Of a stretch of DNA of 64,000 nt, positions 39,553 to 52,786 are shown piece by piece. Position 1 is the stretch's first letter. Each line of letters starts with the position of its first letter. Source of the stretch: Rotaria socialis (Eukaryota > Rotifera > Eurotatoria > Philodinida > Philodinidae); NCBI GenBank assembly GCA_905331475.1, contig CAJNYU010000007.1:62001-126000 (forward strand), read 5' to 3'. The notes below the pieces were generated by a model. That model saw only the letters and a list, made by a program, of their open reading frames with translations, did no database searches and was not told the origin of the DNA. The position numbers were made by a program, and so were the translations under genes.

Positions 39553-42059
39553 TGTCAGTAATGTTTTAACGTTCGTGTAAACTCAAAAATACAATATGGT
39601 TACCTTTTAATAAGCAAAATTTGATAACAGAAAACGCCTGTCACCAGATGCGTTTGACTCTCATTGATAAACACTTATCAATTATCAACATAAATGGTGG
39701 ATTTGAGATATGATCGAATGGTTTACGAAAACATGTTTCTATGTCGTACGTTAAAAGGATAAACTGCATATAGTAGTTTTCTGCGATTTATTTTTATCAA
39801 AGTATTATCAATGAAGAAGATTTTCAATGTATTAAATCAAAAAATTATTTAAATAAACTAAAAGTTATATTGATTCTATTTTGTTAGATTCATAAAGAAT
39901 GCTTCACATATTAACGTTGATATGCCCAGTGAAAAATTACTTGGTATATATTCGCATGTTTTCATTTGCAGAGCAATCAATATCATCCTTAAAACATTAT
40001 TGTGACGTGTAGATTTCTCTTATGCATTTATAGAGTTGTTTAACTTTTCAACGTCATCGTCAGTGGTGATATTTTTTATCATATCTAGGATCGTTCTTAT
40101 ATGTCATGTTGTAGAAAATATTAAAAAAAAGTACATGAGGATATTTTTTGTCAGCAATATAATTGTGCCATGAAGTTTCATACATCTACGTCATTTTGTA
40201 CGACATTCTAACCAAAAACGTACGATATACTAATTTCATCTTATCAGTCTATACTAGAATAGATATTTTGAAATCTTTGCTTTTATATCGATTATGAAAT
40301 ATGAAATATGAATATTGAAATAAATTATTGCATTTGAATAAAATATTTGTCTAGACTTAAGCATATGTTCACCATGAATTTGTACTAAAATTTGACTCTA
40401 TTTTTTCGATAGTTATATGTACAATATAAGTGATACTATAGGCTATGTCGAAATATATTTTGCCAGACATTTAAACAATTATGCGACTATTGATACACTC
40501 GAGCATCTGTCTGCTATTGATATCATACAAGTTAGAGATCTTTCTAGAATTAAAGTGCATCATGAGTTTGACGAAAGATAACTTTAATTATTTTCCTTGA
40601 TAGTCGTGCACGATTTCTCTATTTTCATCAGAACATATACACGTCTCTTCTATGATCTCTATGTTTATTCATGGAAAATTTTCTTCATCAACGTTTAACG
40701 ATTTCCCTGTCAAAACTAGTCTCTCTTATTATTCTTTCTGTTAACTCTGTATACTACATAGTTTTACATAGTTTGATGATTTTAATAGACAGTTATAACC
40801 AACAACTATAAAATCGCAATACAGTAAAATGAATTGCCCTAATTCCCAGTGCGATTAGGTAAACAATAGGCAAACATTTCTCTTCGATTATATTGAATCA
40901 ACCGTACTTCATTTAAATGAGTATTTTTTTCTGAAGTTCTCTCTTTAGTTGTCATCGTTTATCATTGGTCAGTTGAGACTTCTGAGAAATGTTAATATTG
41001 TTCTTAAACAACGATAAGAATCTTATTTTCTCCTATTAATTGCAGACAAGCATAAAGCATCTCGATTGATGTCTATTTCGGTCGTGCATTCGAAATCACT
41101 CAAATAAAAACATGTTCTCATAATCATAAACATTGAATAGATACTGATTTTTTTTGTAAAAAAACCAAAAAGAACTCCCTCATTTTAGGGAAGGATCGAA
41201 TTGAAATACGATGTATTATTCGTCAAATATTTGGAGCTTCATCAATTGAATAGTACAATGTCATGATAGGAAGCGATTCAATATTCTTATAATAAAGAAA
41301 GATGTGATGTATGTTGTTGGGAAGATTCATAAAAAAAATTAATTGAATTCTTTTGATCAATTATGATTGATTACGAGCTTATAAAATTGATCTGAAATTG
41401 AAGGATATAGTGTGACATTGTATTTCATAGATATATTTTATTTAGTACAGTAACAGTATGTTTCGTCCTTAATATATTCTTGTACATTGCATTCTAGATA
41501 GTGTTCATATCATCATTTTTGTATAATAAAACCTGTTATGAAATTTCGATTATTTAATTCGGTTTTCATAATATTGATAAGATGAAGAATTCTATCCAAT
41601 AATCTTTATCAATCTATTAGCGCAAAGTAATCGAACACCAATTGTTTTATGTACTAGCAGAAAAAAATGAATAAGTTATTGTAGAATAGATTGCATTCAA
41701 ATTGTAAGATCTACCGGATTAAAGTTTATAACAAAGCTTAGACATTCGAATTATTTAAAATTGAAGTAACTAGTAATTGAGAAATCAAATATGTCCTCCC
41801 TCTACAGGTTCTTTTTTTTTGTTAACGAGTTATCGAACAAGATTTTTATTATAGCACAGCTTTTTTTTCGTCACCTTTTCATATATCACTAGTAGGAGTA
41901 TGATATATTATTAACTTACACAGGAAATTATCGAACCAGAACTTTCAGCTTGTTTGAGATTGGTTAAAACAAATTGACCAATAGCATTCATTTTCTTTCC
42001 TTACTCGTTTCTAACATATTTTTGTTCATTTATTCATTCTTCTTTGAAAATTTTATCAA
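39553..42059. other. intergenic, no gene seen
   Basis: About 2.5 kb between the divergent PLB and FAAH2-like genes. AT-rich, with no frame above chance quality and no recognisable repeat ends. It presumably holds both promoters. Confidence 0.6.
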
Positions 42060-44741
42060 ATGGCGAAAGCACTACAAATTATATCATTTATACTCTGGTT
42101 AATTCGTTGTTTTTTTTCAATATGGATTCATCTTGGTTTTCGTCTAATATATGGAAATCAAAAATTTCGTTTACCAGCTATTACAAATCAAATTTTACTA
42201 TTGCCAGCAACTGTGATTGCGAAACGAATTCGCCAAAGACAAGTAAGTTCATGTCAAAACTATAGTTTAGTATAATATTTTCTTGTTTTTTTTCAGATAA
42301 CAGCTTATGAAGTTGTTCGTCTATATATTGAACGAACACGAGCTATCCAACCATATTTAAATGTTTACATTGATGAACGATTTTCAGAAGCATTAGCTGA
42401 AGCAAAAGAAATCGATCGTATTTTAGATGCTGTATCAAAGGGACAACGATCATTACCACATGAATGGACCGAAGAACATGCTCCGTTTCTTGGTGTACCA
42501 TTTGCTATTAAGGAATCAATGGAATTTCAGGGCTTTCATAATTCAACAGGGATTGTCGCAAGAAAAGATTTCATATCAACACGAACAGCAACACCAGTAG
42601 CGCACATGTTAAAAGCAGGTGCCATTCTTTTATGTAATACAAACGTGAGTGAAGGATGTATGTGGTTTGAATCGTAAGTTTATTCATAGATTATACTCGA
42701 AAGAATAATTTTCTTCTTCATTTTTCAGTCGAAATGCTCTTTATGGAACGACCAATAATCCATATGATTTAACACGAATTGTGGGTGGTAGTTCAGGTGG
42801 AGCAGGTTGCATCGTTTCAGCAGTTGGCGTTCCAATTGCAATTGGAGCAGATATTGGAGGAAGTATTCGTTTACCTTCATTTATGAATGGAATATTTGGT
42901 CATAAAACAACACCTGGTATAAAAAAAAAATTTTGGTTATTTATGAAGAAAAATAATTTTTTTTTTCAACAATAGATATAGTACCGAATGATGGTCAATA
43001 TCCTCCACATAAAGACTTTCATCAAAAATATTTATTATCTACAGGACCAATGTGTCGCTATGCTTGTGATTTACAGCCAATGCTTAAAATTTTGGCTGGT
43101 TCAAAAAACATCGAAAAACTACTACATATTGATGTTCCAGTAAGTAGTTATACGATTTTTAGTCAATTCCAATACATATCACATAAGGTTTGGAAGTCAA
43201 CATTATTCTATCAAATTCTCAAGAAAAAATTCTTTAAATACTTCTATGTAACTTTCAGGTCAAGCTTTTTGATTCATCACGAAACTGAAAAACTAAAGTC
43301 AACGGTCAGCTAGTACGAAATAAAAATAGATATTATCTTATCGATGACAACAAAGAAGTATTGACATCTTTTAGAGTCGTTTTCAATACTTTTTACCAAT
43401 TCGTGTATAAAGTCTAAATAGTTTGTATTTAATATATTGATGCATTTCCATAACCATGTAGTATCATAAAAAGGAAAAAGAAGCTACTAATCTGATATAA
43501 ACTAAAGACAAAAAATAAATAATTAAGAGCATTTTCATAGTTCGATTAAACCAATGCACATCGAGATATATTTTGCACGAGACTAATATAGGAACTAAGA
43601 ATTCTAGTTTTTCACTTTCAGTGAAGTTTGATTTTCGTCAGTTTTATAGATTTACTGTTTAATAAAATAAAGAGATAAATCAAAGTTATCTAACAGGTCC
43701 ATAGACATGAATAACTGATGATATGATAAACAATTCATCACATATAGCGGAAATACACATGCGTATGTCAAATATTCTGAATATTTTCATTTTCGACGGA
43801 TTTTAACATCATTATCTCTTGTCTTCTTGTTCTTACTTCTTTCTGAAGAAAATTGTTTATGTATATATCGTAGGCTAATACGAAAGGATTTATATTTAAC
43901 GTAGTAAATTGATGTCTACTGAATTTAGTTTTTCTAGAAATCAACAAAAGAAGAAACACTCATTGTAATTTTTAATTGTTTTTAGGTTGATTTAAGTAAA
44001 TTACGGTACTTCTATATTGATGAAATCGATGCTTATTTTGTTAATAAAGTGGAAAGAGATCAACAATTAGCTCATCGACGAGTAAAATGTTTTTTTTCGT
44101 TTAGAATAAATAAATTGATCTGTATGAATTTTTACGCTTGCTAGGTTGTTGAACATTTCGAAAATAAATATAAAGTTCATGTAACACGTTTACGTTTAAA
44201 TCGGCTTCGTTATGCTGTTTCTTTGTGGTCAGCAATGATGGTCGATGGGCAAATGTCAACACGTGACTTTTCTTTGACACTTTGTAACCGGACATCATAT
44301 TTAAATGGTTATCATGAATTATTAAGAAAATTTTTATTTCGTTCTACACATACATTACCAGCTATTGGCCTTGCTATATTAGAAGCAGTACCAAATAAAT
44401 ATAATGAACATTTTCATAAATTAGCACATAAATTTTATGATGAAATTCAAATTTTATTGGGTAATAATGGAGTTTTATTTTTTCCAACATTTCCTCAATC
44501 AGCGCCTGTACATGGTTGGCCTGTTCTAATGAATACATTTGATTATATTTATTGTGGCATTATAAATGCATTGGGTTTACCATCAACACAATGTCCACTA
44601 GGTTTAGATAGTAAACAATTACCATTAGGTATTCAATGTGTCGCTGCTCGTGGTCACGATAATTTAACTTTAGCTGTTGCACAAGAAATCGAACAAGCCA
44701 TGGGCGGTTGGGTGCCACCGAGTGTTATTTCTTTAGTTTAA
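42060..44741 (+). CDS. FAAH2: fatty-acid amide hydrolase 2-like amidase
   Basis: Amidase-signature enzyme that hydrolyses fatty-acid amides such as N-acyl ethanolamines at membranes. Six coding exons: 42060-42242, 42297-42673, 42729-42916, 42976-43139, 43986-44081 and 44145-44741, giving 473 residues (human FAAH2 532). The N-terminal hydrophobic segment (IISFILWLIRCFFSIWI) is the membrane anchor. The catalytic triad is complete: Lys in VPFAIKES, the bridging Ser in GGSSGGAG, and the nucleophile Ser in DIGGSIRLP. The C-terminal part holds LFFPTFPQSAP and GLPSTQCPLG, typical of the FAAH2 group. An 846-nt intron (43140-43985) lies in the middle. There is no AATAAA between this stop and the next gene, which starts 101 nt downstream. 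Confidence 0.93.
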
Positions 44742-44824
44742 AAATCAAAACCAAAGAAGAACTGCATTTTTTTCTCAGCATTCCATTGAATTGAATTTTT
44801 TTAAATTATAAATTTTCGATTGTT

Positions 44825-44842
44825 TTTTCTGTTTTTTTTCAG
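44825..44842 (+). promoter_or_regulatory. polypyrimidine-AG acceptor at HTATSF1 start codon
   Basis: A nearly pure T/C tract ending in CAG lies immediately before the HTATSF1 ATG, leaving no 5'UTR if used. With the FAAH2 stop only 101 nt away and no upstream room for a promoter or leader exon, this looks like a spliced-leader trans-splice site resolving a two-gene transcript. SL trans-splicing is known in bdelloid rotifers; use at this site is inference. Confidence 0.55.
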
Positions 44843-47800
44843 ATGTCTGAACATGATACTGGTTCATCAGATGATGAAGAACGTATTAATGAAATAATAA
44901 CAACTAAAAGGAAAAAAGGAAATAGTGTTTATCAACGTGCAAATCGTCCGACTACGTATGATGACGATGACGACGATGAAGATGAATTCGATCGACAAAT
45001 TCGTTTAGAAAAAACAAAAAAATTACAAAATGAAGCCGAGAAAACTAAAACACGAGTTGATCCAGATGGAACTATTTATGAATGGGATCCAAATGTGAAA
45101 GGATGGTAAATTTGATAAATTTTTCTTTTCTTTTTTTTATCTATTGATTCTATATTTATTGTAATTTTAGGTTTCCAAAAGTAAGTTTGCTTTTGTTCTA
45201 AATTGAATTTATTTTCAATAAGTTTAATTTTCAAAGGTATCTGAAGAATTCTTAGTAGAACATCATATGAATTATGGTCTTGAATCTTCATCAGGAATAC
45301 GATACGATGTTCATCATCAAACATATATTCAAAATCGTGATGGAATGTCATATAAATTAGATAAGGAAACTCAACAATGGATTCCATTACAATCATATAC
45401 AGATGAAACAAATCATATTAAATATACATTTTCCAAAAAACATAATACATGGATACCTGATGTTAGTACTTATTCAACAAATGATTCAGAAGGAAAACAA
45501 CAAACATATGTGTGGCTAACTGATCAACTTAACTGGTTACTTTTATCGACTGTTGATGCTTATACAGATCATATCACAAGAATTAAATATAAATGGAATG
45601 AACAAACAAACAGTTGGGATAATGAAGGTATTGAACCAAGAATAGAAGATGATGATGATGATATTTCATCAAAGGAAAAGAAAACAATCATTCCAATAGC
45701 AACACAAACTGTGCAGAAGAAACCAACTGAAGGTTCGATTTTACTATTTTTTCTTTCATAAATACTCACTTTAAATTATGTGCATAAGATTGACTAAATG
45801 AAATTTTCAAATCCAATATGTATCTGTGTCATTTAAAATTTCGAATGACAATATATTATGTATTTGAATCTATATTATCACTAATTGAAACTAGATTAGC
45901 AAATGATTGATGGACTTGACTTCCCTTTTTTTCGCTGTATAAGTTATTTCTTAGTATTCATAATCTTAAGGGTATATCTATTCTGTTGGATTTTTTCAGC
46001 GTTAACTTTGATAAGAATCTATTCGTTATGATATCAATCTGGTTAAAATTAATCATGACATAGATCAATCAACAACTTTGAATTGATATCACAGTATTGA
46101 GTAATATCTCTAGACATTTTATTTTGACTCATTATTACAATATATTTTCTATATGTCAAACACATTTCTTATATTGTATTTAAAAAAAGACTGAGCAAAT
46201 CAGAAATCATTTTACTAGATTTCGATATTTTCCATTTGCAATCATCTGAAAAATAGTTCACACTGTTTATACTTCTTAATGACATTAGATGATGGTTCGA
46301 TTCTATGTTCGATCACTCTCATATCATTACACACACAATTTTGATGATGCATGCTTACCTTGAATATGATGTATAAAATTAATAATGGTGTTTTCTGATC
46401 GATAGAAATATCATCAATGACTGCTTTTATCTTATTTCTGATTCATTGTATGCATATTATTACAAATAGAATACGGCCTATTTCCTCTAAGATTTTCATA
46501 AATCTTAGGCAATTATAGAGGTTTTATAGACCGTTTGGTCTATGAGAATAAGCTAATTTAATACTTATTTTTTTTCATTTATTTCTAGGTTGGTTTGAAG
46601 TACCTGATGAAAAAAATTGTAATGTTTATATAAGTGGTCTTCCACTCGACATAACCGATGAAGAATTTGAAGAACTTCTCTCAAAATATGGAATTATTTC
46701 ACCAGATCCAAATGATTCACGACAGAAAAAAATTCGTTTATATAGAGATGAACAGGGAAATCCAAAAGGTGATGGCAGATGTCGATATTTACGAGTAAGC
46801 ATTTTTTATTTTAATAACAATTTCACTTCTATTAATATAAATCTTTTTATCACTTTAGCCTGAATCTGTTAAATTATGTATTGATATGCTTGATGACACG
46901 GAACTTCGCTGCTCGAAAATTCATGTTGAACGTGCAAAATTCGAAGTTAAAGGAACATTTAATCCAGAATTAAAACGTAAAAGAAAAAAAATAGATAAAA
47001 AAACAAAACAACTTGAAGTAGATAAACTCCTCAATTGGGATGAACGTCCAGAAATTGTTAGACACAAACATGAAAGAATAATTGCTATGAAAAATATGTT
47101 TGACTTAAATCAGTTCAAAGTAATTATATTTATAATATTTCAAATGCTAGCCGAAAACAAAAAAAGAACCTGAATAGTTTATAAATCATTAAAGCAATAT
47201 TTGTGAGCTTTCCATAGTTTTATTTCATTCCTTTTTATAGTTACTTTTGTTAGAATTTGATTTAAACCCACAGTGCAAAAAATAACATACTAAATCAAAG
47301 CATACAAGTTTACAGTTTTCGAATATTTCCAAAAATAAAAAACGCATAAGAATTTGTTTTTGAAAGTATTCTATTTTGTTTACAAATTCTATATCGTCGT
47401 CCAAAGAATGCAGTAGAAAAAATTTAAGCAAAAGTAACTGCATCATCGCCAAGTTCATCTACTAGAAATCGTATGTTGCATGTGCCATTGTAGGGAAGAT
47501 CATACTCACAACTTTATTATGTAGATTATTTTCGAAATTCACAGAATTCGGATACCCATACATTCATTATTGAACGGTTTGTCTCATGATTAAAAGTTCT
47601 ATTTGAAAAATTTCGTAAAAATAAAAATGCCAAACTAGCGTAATTTTATAGATTGTGATGATTACTATTAACTTTAACGAACGTTTCGTATCACACCATT
47701 CTAAAATGTTTTGAAGGTCTCTAATCTACTAAACTATCGCTTTTATGGGGAAAAGCCAGAGAATTCATTAGTAAAGTTTATATGTACCATTTCTTCTGTG

Positions 47801-48455
47801 AAATTTGGCCGATAGATCTAATTCTGCAATTGTAGATCTTCGATATCCCCTATTACCTAACAAATACATGGATCCAAGTTGTATTGAGCGAAATAAAATT
47901 TATATATATATATATATATATCTATATACGCGGATCAATAAAATTAGTAAAGATTTATTCAAGTTCTATATTCCGACAAACTTTTGGCTTGATATGCATC
48001 ATAAAATATATCTATTTCTATTTAGAATGATCCATTATTTATTGATAAATTACGAAATCAAATTCGAGATTCATGTAGCGAATATGGCGAAGTTAAAAAA
48101 ATTAACATTTATGACGTAATTATTCACTTCTGAATTTCGTTTAAATAAATATTGATTTCTATTCTGTTTTAAAAGGCAAATCCAGCAGGTGTTGTGACTG
48201 TTGGTTTTGCAGATATTGAACAAGCCGACATATGTTGTCAATATATGAATGATAGAATTTGGCATGGAAGAGTCATTGAATGTAAAATTTGGGATGGTAA
48301 GATTTTATTTTATGTTAAAAATTGAATCATCTATTCTTTTATTTCTTTAAGGTTCAACAAAATATGATGTTGCACCAGCAGAAGAAGAAGAAAAACAAAG
48401 AATTGATGAATGGCATAAATATTTAAATGAAAATGATGATGAACAAGAGTCATAG
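44843..48455 (+). CDS. HTATSF1: HIV Tat-specific factor 1 homologue (splicing factor, Cus2 family)
   Basis: U2 snRNP-associated factor that binds SF3B1 and is also linked to transcription elongation. Eight coding exons: 44843-45105, a 10-nt microexon 45171-45180, 45237-45732, 46589-46794, 46859-47119, 48026-48115, 48176-48296 and 48352-48455, giving 516 residues. The N-terminus is acidic (YDDDDDDEDEF) with DPDGTIYEWDPNVKGWFPK, followed by several Tyr/Trp repeats resembling OCRE units (IKYTFSKKHNTWIPD, TYVWLTDQLNWLL, IKYKWNEQTNSW). RRM1 begins NVYISGLPLDITDEEF. The second RRM is UHM-like: VVTVGFADIEQAD, then NDRIWHGRVIECKIWDG. The C-tail is short and acidic, without the long acidic tail of the human protein. 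AATAAA is at 48464. Introns of 856 and 906 nt flank the RRM1 exons. Confidence 0.92.
47900..47921. repeat. (TA)n microsatellite
   Basis: TA dinucleotide run of about 22 bp within the HTATSF1 intron 47120-48025. Confidence 0.9.
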
Positions 48456-49803
48456 TTTATTTGAATAAATTTTTGTATAATTTATTTATGTGCTACTAAA
48501 TCAAGAAAAAACACTAAATAGAGAAGATCTTTCCAAGTAGATATCTATGGATTCGAGTCAAAATGGAACCAAAAAATGAGAAAAAATGAATCGAATCGAC
48601 TTTTAGGGCATTGCCAATAGTATACAGACATGTTTTTTTTAAATATCTATTTCGTTTCATAAATCGTCAAGAAAGAAATACTATTCAAAATCGCTTAAGT
48701 CAAAAGTTTTTCCTTCATCTATACTTTGCAATAGTTTATATCAACAAATTTTATTTTTATTCAAGTCGATGACATCACATATGCTTGTTCAGAGTAGGTT
48801 CTTCACATTTGATAAGCAATCTAGATTTTGCCGTCGATTAAGAAAATAATTCTCGTTTGTGCGGATGATTCTCTTACAAAAATACATGGTAAATCATTTT
48901 TTTATTCTAAAGCGAGAGAATTTCGATTCAGTCATGAAGTGTACGTTTGATCCAACAAAATCGTTGATATTTTTATGACAAAAACTCAATATCGTCGTAG
49001 CAAGCGAACGGAATCACCATCACGAGACAAATTTATTGTAGGCAAACCTCGTTTCTCTGATCTGCTATTATTTTAGAAAGACTGCATTTCCGGTGTATTA
49101 GCTGATATGTGCACATTATAGTTTCATAACTTAATGTTTATGCTATCAGCAGAGTGATGAAAAGCAATAATAATAATTATTATTATTACTATTTTTGAAC
49201 AAATGATATGCCATTTGGTTGATGTTGAAAGACGAAATTTACTTATGCAAAAATATAATCATTGACGACACAGGAATATTTCTTAAGATGAGATATAACT
49301 ACAAAATCTTCCGCTAAGTTTTTCGAAAAAAGTAGAAAAATTTGTCCAAATAAGAAACAATTTTTGCAGCACTATCTTCGATTTATTGCTATTGTATGCT
49401 TTTTTTCTCCAAATTATTCTTTTCAATAATTTTTTATCTCTAGTCGACTATCCCCTGAAAAGTTCCAGGGAAAATGTAAAATCTCTGGGAGGCTCTGAGG
49501 ACATCCTGGCAGATTTATGAGCGAGTACCATCGTTTTCTTGAGCAGCGATGAAAGTATATAAAACTTGAATTATGTCGATGGAAGAATTTTTTCTGGCAT
49601 TAATTATTTTTGAGTGATAAATATCTTTTAGGGTTCTACATAAACCTTCTCAGGAATAATTCATCGTATCGATATGAATTACCATTTGATCGTGAACTCG
49701 TCCACTGCGGTGAGGTTTGCCAAACGTCTGAAACGGCCAATTCTTCTATCAAATAGCAAACACTTTGAAGAAAATGAATATTGACTGATACTAATTCAAT
49801 GAN

Positions 49804-49851
49804 AATCGACAGTAGAATTTTGTCATCAACTTTATTCATTCTTTCATTCAT
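49804..49851 (+). repeat. 48-bp inverted repeat, left arm
   Basis: Identical in reverse complement to 51755-51802 over all 48 bases. Similarity stops at the N (49803) on one side and at 49851 on the other. See the right arm. Confidence 0.93.
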
Positions 49852-51754
49852 AGAAATCAGCTAACAACTTTATGGGCTCGAGATTTTTTTTTGAAATCCA
49901 AAAGCATTCATTTTCTTCAAATTTCATATTTATGTACAGAGATTGTGCTCATGAAATAAATATCGTCACATTTTCCTTGTTTTCTTCCGTGCCGTAAAAT
50001 TAATATTAATAAAAAAGCTACCTAAATAGTTAAATATTAAGCGGAATTTAATTTAAAAATATTTTCAATGAAACCGACCGAGCAAGTTCATATTACTTTC
50101 AACATGTTTATAGCCAGATTCATTGATTAGTTCTACAATATATGACAAGTTTTTTGCTCTTATCAAATTAATCATTCATAATGTACTATTAGACTTAGCT
50201 TTTAGAAATGACCTGTTCAAATGACTTGAAAACATTTGTATACTAATCCATTTGCAAACTTAATGAAGTTTCTCATCGATCTGTTATTCATTTTTGATTA
50301 GATCAATTTAATTTACTTTCAAAAATAAAATTAAAAAATTAACACAAGTATATTGTGTGACGTCAATGAAATAGTGTTGTCAATAGGTGTGGAATGACAA
50401 ATTATATAAAATTCGGTGAGTTCAAAAATATAGCATCAGTTTTTCTTAGATTATTATGGCAACCCATAAACCAACTAGATAACGAAAAAATTCATTGAAA
50501 AAAAAGAAACCGTTGATCACGATAATAAGATGTGGATGAAATTTTATTTCGGCTCTTTTTTTAAATAAAAACAAACCATATTAGTGTTCAATGATTAATT
50601 TACCATTTTTCGATCAAACACTTTGGATACAAAATAAATATAAGTTCACTACCATTTAAATAAAAGAAAAGAAAAAATACTGATTTCAAAAAAATTGTAT
50701 TTGTTTAGATGCCTCTCCTAAGAGTTCATTTTGAGTAGTGACCATATATTTAATCAGGATTGAGTATTCTCAAATATATAAATCATAATATTTATTCCTT
50801 ACATTATTTATGATAATAGCAATGAATTAAATCTACTTCTTTTCACATCAAAATCTGCAGTATGAATTTTAACGATTAATATTAAGAGAAAATCAATTTT
50901 TTAAAATCTTCTAGATTTGTTCTTATAATTCTTCTGAAGAGCAAAAAGTATGCATCACACAAGAATGTAACATACATAAATCAGCCTAATTTTCTTTTGA
51001 TTTACATTTCATATATGATTGACTTCAGCGCTATTATTGTTTAGATTACTGCCATGAATCCTGCTTAGCGTCTAAACATTAATTTTTGCATTACTCTATG
51101 ATCACCGTTCAATACGAATGGATTTCGATGAATTATGATGCTCTTAAAGTTGCTAAATAGTACTCTTTGGTTAATTTTTTTACATCAAGTACTTCATTCA
51201 ACTTGTAAATTTCACATATCTCAAATCTTTTTACGGATTTTCAACAAGAAATCAATAGGTTCTAGCAAAATCTGTTTGTATTTATAGAATTGTATGACAA
51301 GTTGTTTTTCTGTGACTTTATCTTATATAATAGTTTCATTGTTTTTGTCAACTCCAGTCGAGTTCTGACGAAAAATAGCCAAATATTTCTGATTTGAAAC
51401 AGTTCAAAATTTTGCTCTAGTATCAGATTTCATTTAAAACTATTTTTGAAATCATTTTGAAATTTTACAATACTGCTAATTCTCTGAACTATTCCTTTAA
51501 AATATATGTTAGAACATAGCCAAAGAGAGAGTGATTAGATAATTTGCTACACAAAATCTCTTGAATAATTTAAATAATTTTTCTTTTACTCATGAAATGT
51601 TAACAATATTCAAACAGCTCTTATAAATACAAATATTTTAAAAAACATAGATGGCCTACCGAATCAGAAATTGTTTGAATTATAAATAAGATGTCGCTGT
51701 TAAATTATTATTTTTCCTATTGATTCATGATAGATCTGTATATATTGTTGATGC

Positions 51755-51802
51755 ATGAATGAAAGAATGAATAAAGTTGATGACAAAATTCTACTGTCGA
51801 TT
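51755..51802 (-). repeat. 48-bp inverted repeat, right arm
   Basis: Perfect reverse-complement copy of 49804-49851, placed 53 bp upstream of the UBE2M start codon. Flanks show no target duplication. It could be an assembly artefact at a contig join or a true small rearrangement. Confidence 0.93.
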
Positions 51803-51855
51803 AAAAATACTTCTAAGTCATTTGTTTTATTTCCATTCAAACCTACTTTTTAGAT

Positions 51856-52624
51856 ATGCTAAATATATTCAGTATTAAACAAACTCGTTCAGGTGATGGA
51901 GCCTCGAGTGATGGTGGTACAAAAAAGACATCAGCAGCTCTTCTTCGTGTTACAAAAGGTTATTCATTATCATCTTTCGAAAAATATTTATTTGATTCTT
52001 TTTTTTGTCAGATCTAAGTGAATTGGGTACATTACCACCAACATGTCAAGTAACATACCCGAATAAAGACGATCTTCTGCATTTTACACTTACAATCACA
52101 CCTGACGATGTAAATATATAACAGAACGTCAAAAATACAATTTGTTTTTATCATATTTTTCTATAATTTAGGGCTTTTATAAAGGTGGTCGATTTATATT
52201 TTCGTTTACAATCGAATCTGAATATCCTCATACGCCACCTAAAGTAAAATGTACACAAAAGATTTATCATCCAAATATTGATCTTGATGGAAATGTTTGT
52301 TTAAATATTCTTCGGTAACACAAATATTTCTTTTTCGTGGAAAATTTTTATTCTTATGTCTTTTAGCGAAGATTGGAAACCTGTATTAACAATTTTATCC
52401 GTTATTCTCGGCATGGGTTTTCTTTTTTCTGTAAGATTCTTTTGAACTTCGTTTAATTTATAATTGTTGTCATTTAATAGGAGCCCAATCCTGATGATCC
52501 ATTAAATAAAGAAGCAGCAGAAGTGTTAAAAACTAATGTTAATACATTTCGATCAAATGTTACTAAAACTATGGCAGGTGGAACATTGAGCGGAGTTCAA
52601 TTTGATCGTGTACTCAGTCGATAA
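51856..52624 (+). CDS. UBE2M: NEDD8-conjugating enzyme UBC12
   Basis: E2 enzyme that receives NEDD8 from the UBA3/NAE1 E1 and passes it to cullins. Five coding exons, 51856-51958, 52012-52109, 52172-52314, 52367-52430 and 52481-52624, give 183 residues, the same length as human UBE2M. The N-terminal extension MLNIFSIKQ keeps the hydrophobic pattern of the peptide that docks on UBA3. The catalytic Cys is in [17 protein letters not shown], preceded by [25 protein letters not shown] follows. The stretch ILGMGFLFS differs from the usual IYGLQYLFL. An AG preceded by pyrimidines lies 2 nt before the ATG, so the mRNA probably gets its 5' end by trans-splicing. AATAAA is at 52724. Confidence 0.96.
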
Positions 52625-52770
52625 TTTAATTGAAAATATTAATTAGGCAATAAAGCCAAGACATTTATTTATTGGAAATTCTTTCTCTTTTGTTTGCTAT
52701 TGATATTTAAGACGAAGAAAAAATAAACTAGACTTCTACATAAAGTCTCAGTTAAATGAAAAATATAATG

Positions 52771-52786
52771 AGAGAGAGAGAGAGAG
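52771..52786. repeat. (GA)n microsatellite
   Basis: Short pure GA run extended by GGGAGGG, 147 bp after the UBE2M stop. Confidence 0.9.

Larger units (their letters stand above)
48456..51855. other. intergenic with N and inverted repeat
   Basis: About 3.4 kb between HTATSF1 and UBE2M. A GC-richer patch at about 49440-49520 (ctgaaaagttccaggg, ctctgggagg) looks like repeat debris but has no clear ends. The only ambiguous base of the window, N at 49803, touches one arm of a perfect 48-bp inverted repeat. No gene is seen. Confidence 0.6.

Noticed and set aside
49636..49851. 71-residue frame crossing the N
   Set aside because: It runs through the ambiguous base and the inverted repeat arm and has no recognisable features.
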